NCBI RefSeq assembly: GCF_000092065.1
Contig: NC_009355.1
Coordinates: forward strand, 682,001-746,000
Reading direction: 5' to 3'
DNA length: 64,000 nt
Source of the DNA: Ostreococcus lucimarinus CCE9901
Lineage: Eukaryota > Chlorophyta > Mamiellophyceae > Mamiellales > Bathycoccaceae
In this document: in pieces, positions 42,601 through 51,778 of the stretch
How positions within the stretch are numbered: the first letter of the stretch is position 1
How the letters are laid out: the number at the start of each line of letters is the position of its first letter
The notes under the pieces: model-generated
What the model was told of the DNA's origin: nothing
Seen by the model: only the letters and a program-made list of their open reading frames with translations
The model's database searches: none
Position numbers and translations under genes: made by a program

Positions 42601-43499
42601 ACTGTGCCGTCGTCTGCCGTACTCAACAACACGTGCGGCACCGATGGACAAAAGTGCAACTCGGTAATCGAACGCGTGTGGCCAAGAAGCACGGCGATGG
42701 GCGCGCCACTTTCCAAGTCCCAGGTCCGAATACTTGTATCCGTCGACGACGAAGCCACGATTTCCTCTCGCGAATCGATCGCTACGTACGTAATCTCCCC
42801 GACGTGCCCTCGACACGCCGCGCGAAGCAAACCGTTGTACGCGCACCAAATTTTTACCAACCGATCGTCCCCACCCGTCACCAACCGTCTTCCGCTCGCG
42901 CTCAGCACCGCGCAATACGCTGCATCTCTGTGCGCGCGAAGCGTGCGAAGACAATTCATATTCTTCGCGACAGTCTTCGTCTCTGCCAAAGCCTCCACCC
43001 GACAACCGCCCGTCGCCGCCGTCTCGCGCATCAAAGTCCTGACTAACGCCCCTCGCAAACGCTTTTGCCCCTCGGCGCGCGCGCACACCGAACCACTACC
43101 ACCTTCATCTCTAAAATCGACTCGTCCGTGCGTCGCTCCTCGCGCGCGCGCCACCGCGCGCTCTAATGCGTCCTCCGGCACATTCGCGAACGCGCCGCGC
43201 GCCAAATCCTCGAAACTCGCATCGTGCGCCTCACCGAACACGTCCAGCCTGCGCGGGAACGCCCCGCTCGCGCGTGCGGTGCGTTCGAAATCACTCGCGA
43301 CGCTCGCGAACGCGCGTCCGCGCCTGCGCAAGTAGCGCGCGACGATGAACGTTTCCAATTCGGCATTGACCGATGTCGCGCCGTCGTCGTCGCTCGCACG
43401 CGCCGACGCACCGCTCGCGCCGCGCGCGGCGTCAGACGACGACGGCGCGTCCTGCGCTTCGTCCTGGCGCGCGCCGCGCGCGCGAACGCGAGACGCCAT
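39654..43499 (-). CDS. BRWD/PHIP-family WD40-bromodomain protein
   Basis: 1281 residues with the layout of BRWD/PHIP chromatin proteins. An N-terminal helical region (about 45-70) is followed by WD40 repeats from about 185 to 640, for example LRTLRAHRDAAYCAVLSASG and LVTGGDDRLVKIW. A long acidic and basic disordered region (about 760-900) precedes a Tudor-like/cryptic-bromo region (VGMYVPQLGDELVYVAQGHYE, WPWYGMV-type strands). One bromodomain (about 1130-1236) ends the protein. Its usual Asn and Tyr positions show RINAQIFHGEES, with Asn in place. It likely reads acetylated or methylated histones and may link to CUL4 ligases. No intron is seen in 3.8 kb. Confidence 0.88.
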   Translation of the reverse strand: MASRVRARGARQDEAQDAPSSSDAARGASGASARASDDDGATSVNAELETFIVARYLRRRGRAFASVASDFERTARASGAFPRRLDVFGEAHDASFEDLARGAFANVPEDALERAVARARGATHGRVDFRDEGGSGSVCARAEGQKRLRGALVRTLMRETAATGGCRVEALAETKTVAKNMNCLRTLRAHRDAAYCAVLSASGRRLVTGGDDRLVKIWCAYNGLLRAACRGHVGEITYVAIDSREEIVASSSTDTSIRTWDLESGAPIAVLLGHTRSITELHFCPSVPHVLLSTADDGTVRLWSARRSSNDVKPMVIDLNVNGGAITGGRVVEHGVMPLAAMANEATSPGMRTRGAQLNAIADEASAERDGEACQIVCGAFNDVGDTFAVGTSMCKVFMWKLDLEQLRSSGDCSPTENAVKKISLSGSHLNDVVSVHFSHSGDMLLSASKDGQARIWVPSSSASLPGRARLSWVLRSTLTTPEDAAALREQQRIGAITSQQYSRRAPKVPNMHIAVWSTDDTRVIASMGDQSIRVWDVASGELRHAMREHTAATYVIQSNPLDPRLVMSASYDGKAVIWDIVEGVALRVFDGSQYHTKLVDGNWHPDGTSIICSDLSGQFSVFGTGDSVRLLRAKYEQFLQTEFVGDDALGRSEGGHLIELATGALLHEAYPRNLLCDAMGDPYPDPYQSAFQSGQVAACLPSADSGMPDVVVQAPTLAELAPTDVQGPWTAQDETMPMQEIMYRMSDDENDGVNEDNISDADFEEPDDEDESDYDTDAERRARSARSRNRAVRSRRRRRARRFDSDESEESDDSEDRATRRSAREHRKPQRLGVDAYESTSDEEEDAPARITRRRRRELEELGIDPDEVKSDDVSEEEEGKRPAKRVKKSVTSRHDIRLLDAYSWLCAEEVIVGMYVPQLGDELVYVAQGHYERMQATGKNWRDEAPWQTLTSMRFVEPCTVSSLRYMISDDGAYETRCLLELKLIDPACGDYGKEFLVELQKSDTPDFLVPISRYQTAEQHSWKRGDYCAALWDDTGLGDMSPWYGMVHDAQSNEGKWTGSPWNTLCVQYLNVQNEDDKFMNHSFWELYNDEAMKKEHAKSFSDASTSRGPQKAKFANVDENYPSLSASVTKDLVARVQRIIRNSRFAAFVEAIGPNERFARADGAMTNYCSVVPAPMSLKLVMQRLKSAYYRQIGGFRSDIELIRINAQIFHGEESAFAKCAEELEDDLLDNLPTDERDVDADEIITRMTPYPRIISAQQPVAASGGLRVRMRRSTRQ

Positions 43500-43561
43500 C
43501 GCGCGGCGCGCAATGCGGACGCCCACGTCTCGTCACATCGCGTCGCGCGCGTTCGAGCGCG

Positions 43562-43849
43562 ATGTCGCCCGCGCCGAGCGTGCTGAAGAAGGAAGAGGAG
43601 GCGCTGATCACGCTCATGAAGGAGCGCGCGCTCGTGCGATGCAAGACGGCGCAGCGGACGTACTACGAGTGCGTGAAGGGGCGAACGCTGAGCGTCGCGT
43701 GGGCGTGCCGCGAGCAAGCGCGAGCGATGAGCGCGTGCCTGAGCGAACACACGAGCGATGCGACGCTGGAGACGATGAAGGCGCGATGGACCGAGGCTGG
43801 GAAGCCGTCGATCGCGGATCGGGGGAAGATACCCAAGTGTTTCGATTGA
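43562..43849 (+). CDS. CMC1-like twin CX9C mitochondrial protein
   Basis: 95 residues. Two CX9C pairs, RCKTAQRTYYEC and ACREQARAMSAC, form the disulfide-linked helical hairpin of CHCH proteins imported through MIA40 into the mitochondrial intermembrane space. Size and spacing fit CMC1/COX assembly factors that handle copper or COX1 for complex IV. It is divergent from the BRWD/PHIP gene with starts 62 bases apart. I do not see further metal-binding residues, so the exact member is uncertain. Confidence 0.8.
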   Translation: MSPAPSVLKKEEEALITLMKERALVRCKTAQRTYYECVKGRTLSVAWACREQARAMSACLSEHTSDATLETMKARWTEAGKPSIADRGKIPKCFD

Positions 43850-44143
43850 CGACGCCGGCGAGCGGCGGCTCGAGGCGCGCCGCCGCCGAACGACGCCGAG
43901 AAACGCATCGCGCGACGACGATCGGGCGAAGCGAGTGTACACTACGTGGATTGTAATTTAAATGAGCGCTCTCACCGAAACGCGCGACGCGAAGGCGCGA
44001 AGGCGCGTCGCGTCGCGTTCACGCGAAGTCGCGGACGCCGCTAGCGCGTTCTGGATAAAGCACTTCGGTGTCGTCGCCGCACTGTTTCGCGCGCGCGTCC
44101 CGAGCGTCGCCCCGAGCGAGACGAGTCGTTCGCGTCGCGCATC

Positions 44144-45244
44144 ATGCAAGCTCTCAGCGCAGCGCACGCGCGAACCGCGCCCGCGCGCGCGGCGTCTGCG
44201 CCGTCGCGCCGCATGACGTCGACGAAAGTCTCCGCCGCGAAAACGCACCGTGTGCGCGCCAGCGCGGCGCCGGCGGAGCGCACGATGGAGGAACGCATGG
44301 AAGGACGATCGACGTACGCGCCGGAGAGCTACACGGCGATGTGCATGGACGCGTACGCGAGCGTGAGAGATTGCCTGAACGAAGGTAAGACTCTGATCGA
44401 AGTCGAGTTCCCGGCGATTCCCGGCGAAGACGCGGATTACAAGGCGGCGTCGGACGTGTACATCGATGCGAACGTACAGTACGCGCTGGTCGTGGCGCAG
44501 AAACTGAACGCGGAGATGGGGAAGAATGTCGACGTGTTGGTGCCGGACGGGATCGAATACCGACGAGCGAAGAAGATTTTCGAAAACGCGTTGGGTTTGT
44601 CGAGCGCGGGCGTGCGGTTGAACGTACTTGATGGACGTAAGAGCAGTATGTTTGGATCGGCGTTCGGTGATATGCTTGGAGGTAAAGGTTTGCGCACGCG
44701 TAAGGAGGAAGAAAGGGATAATGATTTCGACTCGGCGGATGTTTTCATCGTCGTCAACTTGAGTACGATTGAACTCGAGAGCTTGGAGAAGTTTGCCGAC
44801 GAGACGGCGAATGGCAGACCGCTCATTGGGTTGAACTTGCAGTTAGACACGCTCCGGGCCGATCTTGGGTTGTTTTCGTTCCCGGAAAAGGCGCTTCACT
44901 ACCGATTTCTGTCCCGGTTCACGCCGGCGTTTTACTTGCGCACGCGCAACTATTCGCGCACCATTAATGTGTCGCCGTTCGTCATCAACTATTCCGGTGC
45001 GATTTTCCGCGAATACCCGGCGCCGTGGCAAGTGATGATCAAGCAAAACAATGGTGTGTTGGCGTGCGTGGCGGAGAACGAGGACAGATTTACGCTCGCG
45101 GAGGCAAAGGAGGAAATGCTCATCGCGCTTGGCATCAACGATCCCGACGACAGCCCGATGAAGAAGCTTCGCAGCGGTTATAAGACGTCGACGTGGTGGG
45201 AAGAAGAGTGCGACGACGAAGATTCTGACGCTTGGCGCACGTAA
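44144..45244 (+). CDS. DUF1995 plastid protein, LPA3-like
   Basis: 366 residues. The first about 50 are Ala/Thr/Arg/Ser-rich, a probable plastid transit peptide. The DUF1995 domain covers about 58-345 (SYTAMCMDAYASVRDCLNEG, VEVEFPAIPG-type strand, IDANVQYALVVAQKL, VFIVVNLSTIELESLEKF). It resembles LPA3, which aids insertion of CP43 into photosystem II, and related plastid DUF1995 proteins. The C-terminus is acidic (WWEEECDDEDSDAW). The roughly 290 bases upstream hold a plausible promoter (AT-rich at 43950-43963) but no convincing gene. Confidence 0.83.
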   Translation: MQALSAAHARTAPARAASAPSRRMTSTKVSAAKTHRVRASAAPAERTMEERMEGRSTYAPESYTAMCMDAYASVRDCLNEGKTLIEVEFPAIPGEDADYKAASDVYIDANVQYALVVAQKLNAEMGKNVDVLVPDGIEYRRAKKIFENALGLSSAGVRLNVLDGRKSSMFGSAFGDMLGGKGLRTRKEEERDNDFDSADVFIVVNLSTIELESLEKFADETANGRPLIGLNLQLDTLRADLGLFSFPEKALHYRFLSRFTPAFYLRTRNYSRTINVSPFVINYSGAIFREYPAPWQVMIKQNNGVLACVAENEDRFTLAEAKEEMLIALGINDPDDSPMKKLRSGYKTSTWWEEECDDEDSDAWRT

Positions 45245-45278
45245 TCGAATCAATTGTAATCTCCCCTATATTACACCT

Positions 45279-46164
45279 TCAATCTCGCTTGCCCGCCCGC
45301 ATGGGCGTCAAATCACCCGACGACGCGCTCGTTTGGAGCAGCCTCGTCGTTCCAGCGTCGTCTCCACCGCCACCACCGATCGCTGGATTAGTGGTGTTTC
45401 GAAATCCAAGCGACGATACCTGCCCCATTTCCGCCATTCCGGACGCGGAGGACGTCCGAGGTATCCTCGGATCGGACGCCCCCGGTCCTCGTATCGTCGG
45501 CGGAGCCGTCTTGAACAACGCGTTGAACCCCGCCGTGCACACGCCCGCGAAAACGACGAACCCGAACAATCCCATAACTAACAACAACGCCACCCCCAAC
45601 ACGTGCCCCGGCGTCAGCGCGCTCGAGTTTTCTCCGCCCCCCGTCGTCACGTCGTACTTCGCCTCCGTCACCTCGCCGACGCCGCCGTCCTTCGTCGCCG
45701 CCGCCTTCACCGTCCACGTCCCGATCCTGCGTCGCGAACCGCGATCACCGTTCACGCGTCAGTCGTTCGTTCTCCGCGTCTCACCGTCGCCGTCCGCGCC
45801 GTCGCCGTCGTCTCTCGTCGCGTCTCGAACACCAAAAACTCAAACGCGCGCGTCCAATCCTTCGCCGCCTCGCCTCGCCTCGCCTCGCCTCGCGCACGCA
45901 CGGCAGCGTCACCTTCCCCTCGTACGTCTTCGTGTCCTCTTCCCCGATCGCCGGCGTCGCGCCGTTCAGCGTGTACACGATCGTCGTCGCCGCGCCGTCC
46001 GTCGTTCGCATCGCGACGCGCAGCGTTCGCGTCGCGCGCGTCCCGCTCGGCGGATCGAACGCGACGCTCGCGCGCGCGCCCGCGGCGAGCGCGAGCGCGA
46101 CGACGCACGCGACGCCCGCGCGCGCCGTCGTCGACGCGCGTCGACGCGCGCGTCGCGCGTCCAT
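45279..46164 (-). CDS. Small secreted/membrane protein with CHB_HEX-type beta domain
   Basis: Two-exon model of 236 residues. Exon 1 (45902-46164) encodes a signal peptide (GVACVVALALAAGARASVAF) and the first half of a beta domain: VAFDPPSGTRATRTLRV, IVYTLNGATPAIG, KTYEGKVTLP. A 175-base intron (45727-45901, donor GTGCGT, branch GACTGAC, acceptor CAG) joins to IGTWTVKAAATKDGGVGEV, giving the full pattern of a chitobiase/hexosaminidase C-terminal-like immunoglobulin fold. One transmembrane helix (VLGVALLLVMGLFGFVVFAGV) and a cytosolic tail follow. It is probably a single-pass surface protein; ligand unknown. Confidence 0.72.
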
Positions 46165-46226
46165 CGCTCGCGGTCGCGCGTCGCGCTGTGCCGCACTGTC
46201 CCGCGCGTCGCGCGCGTCGCGCCGCG

Positions 46227-46505
46227 ATGCCGACGCGGTCGCGCGCGTACGTCGGGGACGTCGCGTGCGTGGCGTCGTTCGGCGCGCGCGGGACGCTGCT
46301 CGCGGGCGCGGGGGCGTCGATTCATCGATTCGCGCTCGGGACGGATGGCGCGCGCGGATGCGGCGCGAGCGGCGCGCGACGCGTCGCGAGCGCGGCGGTG
46401 TTCGAGGCGCAGGGCGTGCGCGTGCACGGCGTGCGAGATTTACGAGACGGGGAGACGTGCGCGGTGTGGGGCGAGCGCAGGGTGCGAGTGATGCGGCTGC
46501 GGGAC

Positions 46506-46539
<34 letters not shown>

Positions 46540-49500
46540 GCTGGACGGCGGAGACGCCGTTCGCGCCGTTCGCGGCGTGGGTGCACGACGTGCGCGGAAT
46601 CGCGGATGACGACGGCGCGCGCGGGCGCGCGATGGCGATCGGATTCAGCGATAACGCGGTGGAGCTGTGGAGGCGAGACGCGGAGGGCGACGGTTGGACG
46701 CGCGCGGAACGCGTGGAATGCGAGTCGAGATGTTTGCTTTATACGCTCGCGCTGAGCGCGAGCGAGACGTGGGCGGGGATGACTGTGGCGGCAGGAACGA
46801 TATTTAACGACGTGCAGCTGTGGTGCGTGCGCGATGGGGCGGTTCGCGTGAAATGCGTCGGGCACGAAGGATCGTTGATGCGCGTGCGATTCGGCGAAGA
46901 CGGAGACGTCGTGTACTCGTCTTCGGACGACAGAACGGCGCGTGTGTGGGACGTGCCCGAGAACGCGATGGATTCAAACACGTGCGTTTCCGTTCGCCCG
47001 AGCGCGGTGCTGGCTGGTCACGTCGCGCGCGTATGGGATTGCGTGCGCATCGACGGCGAACGGCCCGTGTACGCCACGGCGGGGGAGGATTGTACGGTGC
47101 GCGTGTGGGATGCAAATAACGCTCGTGGTACGGAGACCCTCGAGCAAGGCGTCACGCGAAGACCGCAGTGCGAGCTCGCTGTACTTCGAGGCCATCGTGG
47201 ACGTGGTATATGGCGCGTGTGTAAACTAAAAGCGTTCAACGGCGACGTCGTGCTCGCGAGCGCCGGCGCCGACGGCAGCGTAAAGATTTGGAACATGAGC
47301 GATTGGACTAGCGCAAGCGCGGGACAGAAAGACAGCATGGCGCTACACGAAAGCGTGACGCCGTGTCCCGACGGTAAGCTTACCTCGGACGATGCCGCAG
47401 ACTCGACGGACATCGAAATGCACGAGGAACCCGCTGAGAGCGCTTCGTCGAAAAAGCGCAAAAAGAAGAGCAAACGCCGCAAGAGCTTGTTCGGCCCGAA
47501 CGACGAGTACATTCGCGCCGTTCGCATCGCTCGATACGGTGTGATATACGTAGCAACGAACTGCGGAATCTTGTATCGCGTAACGATATCATCGAAAGGC
47601 GCCGCGTGGGTGTGGGAGCGCGTATGCGAGAGCGCGTCGCCACTCATGTCGATGAGCGTCGAACGGACGGATGATTCGGACGTCGTCGCCGTTTCTGATT
47701 TGGAAGGGATCATAAAAATTGCTCACATTTCGTGTCACACGGGCTCGTGCACGAATTTGATTTCCTTCAGAGCGTCCGAAACTCGTGTTTTGATGGATGT
47801 GTTCTTGAAGAACGGGTACGTGTTCGCGTCCATCGTAGGCGGCGTCATCAAGTGTTGGCGGCGCGACGAAGTCGAACAGTGCGTGTTCACTTTGCGCAAC
47901 CCGTACAAACATCGAATATTGGCGCTTGACTATTCCGAAGAATTGCAAATAGTCGCCGTCGGCGATCAAAAAGGAAATTTGTGTGTTTTCGACGCGAATA
48001 CGAAAGCTGATGATCTCGTCGTGCTGGCGAAGAAGTGGTCGGCGCACGAAAAGGCGTCTTCCATTAACGCGTGCGAAATCCATCCTGGTCCAGTGTTCAT
48101 GACAGGCGGACGAGACTCGAACGCGTGCTGTTGGAGTGTTTCCGGAGATGGTGAACTCGTGTTGGATACGAAATGGACTGCACCGTCGAAAGCGAGTGTG
48201 CTCTTTTTATCCGCCACCGCAAACGGCGATTTCTCGCGCGCGGCTGGATTTCGCGAGACGGACTTTGTCGCGTATTCCGTAAGCGATCAACGTCAGATGA
48301 TTCGCATACCTTGTCACGCACAAAATGTACCGCACGACGTTTTTATGGGTGACGGCGATCGCATCATCTTCGTGCATCGATACAAAACGTCGCTTCACAT
48401 CTCGATGCGGTGGTCCGAGCAAGACGTCGTCGAGGACAAATCCGGTGCGCTTTGGTCTCATGGGTAAGTATTTCCCGACTCTTTTTTCTCGCAGCGATCC
48501 AGTGATCATAACGTATGTAGTAATGTGAGGCGGCGCATCGAGCGTCCTACCGGCTCGTCGCGTTCGTCGCGGACATTGCCCCTAGCTCACTAGATGACGG
48601 CGGTGTAGCGACGACGAGCGACGAGTGACAATCATGAACGCAGAAGGCAATTATGAGGATCGAATTCACATTTTTCGCTTTAAAAGATCTATGTACGAGA
48701 CAAAGACTGACGAAATGCACACCCGCATGTAGACGTGAGATACACACGATACGCTTCGTTCCACCTCCAGGTAGCGCAGAGAACGCGCCGCTCGGTGTCG
48801 TTTCCGGCGCTGAAGACGGAACAATCATGCGGTTGCTTTACGATGCAACGCGACGAGATGGCGCACGTGTGTACTCTCCGAGCGATATTTGCAAGCATCC
48901 AGGAGGGCGAACGGTCAAATCGTTGAGTATTTACAAAGAGAATGACCACTCGTACGTGTTATGCGCCGGAGGCGCGAAAGAAGTCTTGCTCGCCTTTCGT
49001 CTGACGTGGTCGCGCGACAAGACGGGTGCGTGGGACTTCAAGTCCGCCGCGCTCGTCATACCAAAACCGGAAGATAAGCCAGGCACGCGAGCTTGGACCA
49101 AAGGGTGCGGGTACGTCGAACCGAGGGCGGAAAGTGACCAGCGAATCATGGACGTGGCCACGTACGCGCGCGACGGGGAAATGCGCGTACTTTACTCGAC
49201 GAGTCTCGGTGCCGTGACCATCGTCGCCATGAGCGAGATAAATCGAGCATGGCGTATGATTTCGTCATTGAAACATCATTCGTGTCCAGCGCTCGCCGTG
49301 GACGTGCTTGAACGCTCAAGGGTTTGGGCGTGCAGCGGTGGCACCGACGGTGGCATCGCCGTGTGGCTTCTCGACGATGCCGAAGTTGCCGCTCCCGTGT
49401 GCGTGATAGAACGCGCGCATCAGTCCGGCGTCAACGCCCTATGTATATCACATACGTCGGATGAAAACGTCTTTATCATCGTCAGCGGTGGAGACGACCA

Positions 49501-49819
49501 AACTTTGCGCGTGCAAGAGTTTCGCGTCGACGACGCGTCGGCATCGCCGAGTCGCCTCGCCGAATTCAAGTTTTCGCACAGCTCCGCGATGCGAAGCGTC
49601 TGGTCCGACGGCTCGCGTATCATTTCGACAAGCGTCGATCAACGAGTGAAAATATGGGACATCGCATCGCTCGACGCGCGGTTGGAAATTGTTCCTCGCG
49701 AAGGCGTCGTGACGCAAACGCCCGAACCAGAAGCCATCGACGTGCATCGCGCGCGAGACGGCGCGCTCACGCTCGCCGTCGCCGGACGCGGGTTCGAGTT
49801 GTACGACATCAAAACATAG
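46227..49819 (+). CDS. WDR6: WDR6 homologue (tRNA 2'-O-methylation WD40 partner)
   Basis: About 1135-residue WD40 protein in a three-exon model, matching the about 1120-residue WDR6/Trm734 family that partners FTSJ1/Trm7 for Nm34 in tRNA. Exon 1 is 46227-48463 with repeats such as VKCVGHEGSLMRVRFGEDGD and VLAGHVARVWDCVRIDGE. It ends at a GTAAGT donor. The middle exon (48609-48692) encodes NYEDRIHIFRFKR, typical of WDR6, and the last (48733-49819) resumes REIHTIRFVPPPG. All three join in phase. The second intron would be only 40 bases with a CTGAC. A simpler single-intron model (48464-48657) is also in phase but loses the IHIFR motif. Confidence 0.82.
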
Positions 49820-49908
49820 CTCAATAGAATAGCACGGTAGTCATGCTTTAGATAGGAGGAGAGGCACACTCGCGATAAAATTATTTCTCGTCGTCCATCA
49901 CAACAACC

Positions 49909-50262
49909 TTACGCCGACTTGGACGACGTGTACGCCGAAATCTTCGCGATCGCGTGCAGCATCGTCACGAACCCGATGAAGCACACCGACATCCCAAGCA
50001 CCACCACGGGCGTGATCTTCAACCCCGGGCTCTCATCCGTGTAGAATCGCAACAGACTCCCCGAACCTTGCGGCGGTCGTCTGACGTTCCCCTCCCCCGA
50101 GTTCCCCGCGTTCGCGCGTCGTCGCACCGAACCTACCGCCGCTCGACATCGCGTCGTCAGTCATCACGCCGGACGCGTTCGCCATCGCGCGCGACGCGCC
50201 GCGCGCGTCCACCGCGCGCCTCGCGTCGCCCGCAAAGTTGATTCACATTCACGATTCCGCAT
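49909..50262 (-). CDS. SEC61B: Sec61 beta subunit of the ER translocon
   Basis: Tail-anchored small subunit of the Sec61 protein channel in the ER. The last exon (49909-50132) encodes SVRRRANAGNSGEGNVRR, then the family core GSLLRFYTDESPGLKITPVV and one membrane helix (VVLGMSVCFIGFVTMLHAIA). The frame lacks an ATG upstream, so a first exon must exist. An acceptor TAG at 50133-50135 with a CTGAC branch fits. The best candidate first exon is just 10 bases (50253-50262, Met-Arg-Asn), donor GTGAAT, giving 77 residues. The exon is tentative; the last exon is firm. Confidence 0.85.
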
Positions 50263-50445
50263 CCGAGATCGTTCGCTCGTTCCTCGCGCGTCGCCGCGCG
50301 CGCTCGCGCGCGCGCGTCGCGGCATCGCTCGACCGCGTCGTCGCGCCGTCGTCGACGCCGCGCGCGTCGAGTCGTCGCCGTCGCGCACCTGACATCGTCG
50401 AACGTCGAGCCGTCGATCAGTGCCGGGCGCGCGCCACACGACGAC

Positions 50446-51500
50446 ATGCCGCGCTCGCGGCGCGCGGCGCTCGCGCTCGCGCTCTGCGCGCTCGCCGCGC
50501 GGTGCGCGACGACGCGCGCGTTCGTCCTCAACCTTCGTCGGGAATCGACGGAGTGTCTGTACGCGGTGCGGGCGCGATGATCGATGCGAAGCGACGCGCA
50601 GAGTTTCGCGTCGCGTTCCAAACGACTGACGACGACGACGACGACGCCGACGACGCGCAGACGCTGCGCGCGGACGATACCGTGAATTGCGATGCGATGG
50701 ACGTCGTCGTGCACGCGCGGTTCGTCCTGCGCGAAGGGACGGACGTGGAGGGGACGCTGCGGGACGCGCGCGGCGCGGAGGCGGCGCGCTGGACGTTCGA
50801 CGAGCGACGAAGCGACGGCGACGCGGACGACAGAGGACGGGCGAAAGAGATCGAGGTGAAGACGCGTGGATGCGGGGATTATGAGGTGTGCTTTCATCAC
50901 GCGCGCGGGAAGTCGAAGGAGGCGAGGATAGAGGTTGATTATTTTCAGGCGTTGCGCGAACCGTCGGCGAACGGCGACGACGTCGAGGCGAGGATAGAGG
51001 ACGAATCGGAGAAGGCGAAACGTGAACGCGCGAAACGATCGACGAGCGAGGGACTCCGGACGGATGGCGTGTTGAGCGTGTCGAGCAAGGCGTCGGGGTT
51101 GAACAATTGGGTGCAGCAGTTACGAGAAGAGATGAATTATTTACGCGTGAGAGCCGAGCGACACAAAAAAACGGTGGAATCGAACGCGCGACGCATGGTT
51201 CGCACGACTTTCATAGAAGTCTGCGTCCTCATCGGCGTCACCGGGGTACAGGTGATGACGGTGAAACGATTTTTCGACGTTCAGACGCGCTCGCACGAGC
51301 GTTTCCGTACACAATTCGGCGGCGCGTCGTCCGCGTTCGCCGGCGGTTTCGAAGCCGCCTCGCGCCACGTCGCCGGTCCGATGGCGGATGCGTTCTCATC
51401 CGGCGCTAACGCCGCGCAGCGCGGCGTCGCGGGTCTCTTAAAATCAATCGGCCGCTCTTCCGCGCCATCGCGCGCGAGGCACGATTACCACCTAGGATAG
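50446..51500 (+). CDS. p24/TMED-like GOLD-domain protein with long tail
   Basis: Two-exon model of about 319 residues. Exon 1 (50446-50565) encodes a signal peptide (LALALCALAARCATTRA) and FVLNLRRESTECLYA, the start of a GOLD domain. A 95-base intron (50566-50660, donor GTGCGG, branch GACTGAC, acceptor CAG) leads to TLRADDTVNCDAMDVVVHARF, with GDYEVCFHH ending the domain. A coiled coil and one transmembrane helix (FIEVCVLIGVTGVQVMTVKRFF) follow, as in p24 COPI/COPII cargo receptors. After KRFF about 70 more residues occur (Ala/Ser/Gly-rich), whereas p24 tails are usually 12-18 residues. Confidence 0.8.
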
Positions 51501-51778
51501 TCGGTCGATTCGTCGCTCGCCGTCGACTGAAATTCAAAAAGTGCCCAGTCGTCGCCCAGTCATCCATCTCGTCGCGTCCGTCCCGCACTCGCGCGCGCGC
51601 CTCGCCGCGAACCGCGTCCCGGTCGCCGCGCGCGTCGAGCCGCGTCATCTCGCTCACCACGCGCGTCGCGCGCGCGCGCCGCGCGCTCCCGACGTTCCGT
51701 CGCGCGTTTTCAATCCTCACCGGCGTCGACCTCCCCGCGCCGCGATCGCGCGCACCGCCGTCGTTCGGCGCGCCCGCG

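Noticed and set aside
43432-43644. Minus-strand frame antisense to the CMC1-like gene
   Set aside because: The twin CX9C protein on the plus strand explains the region; the antisense frame has no domain.
43962-44216. Small plus-strand frame upstream of the LPA3-like gene
   Set aside because: It overlaps the LPA3-like start, turns Arg-rich at its end and resembles no family; more likely leader sequence.
48653-49819. Separate WD40 gene after WDR6
   Set aside because: It joins in phase to the upstream WDR6 part and together gives the family's full length.
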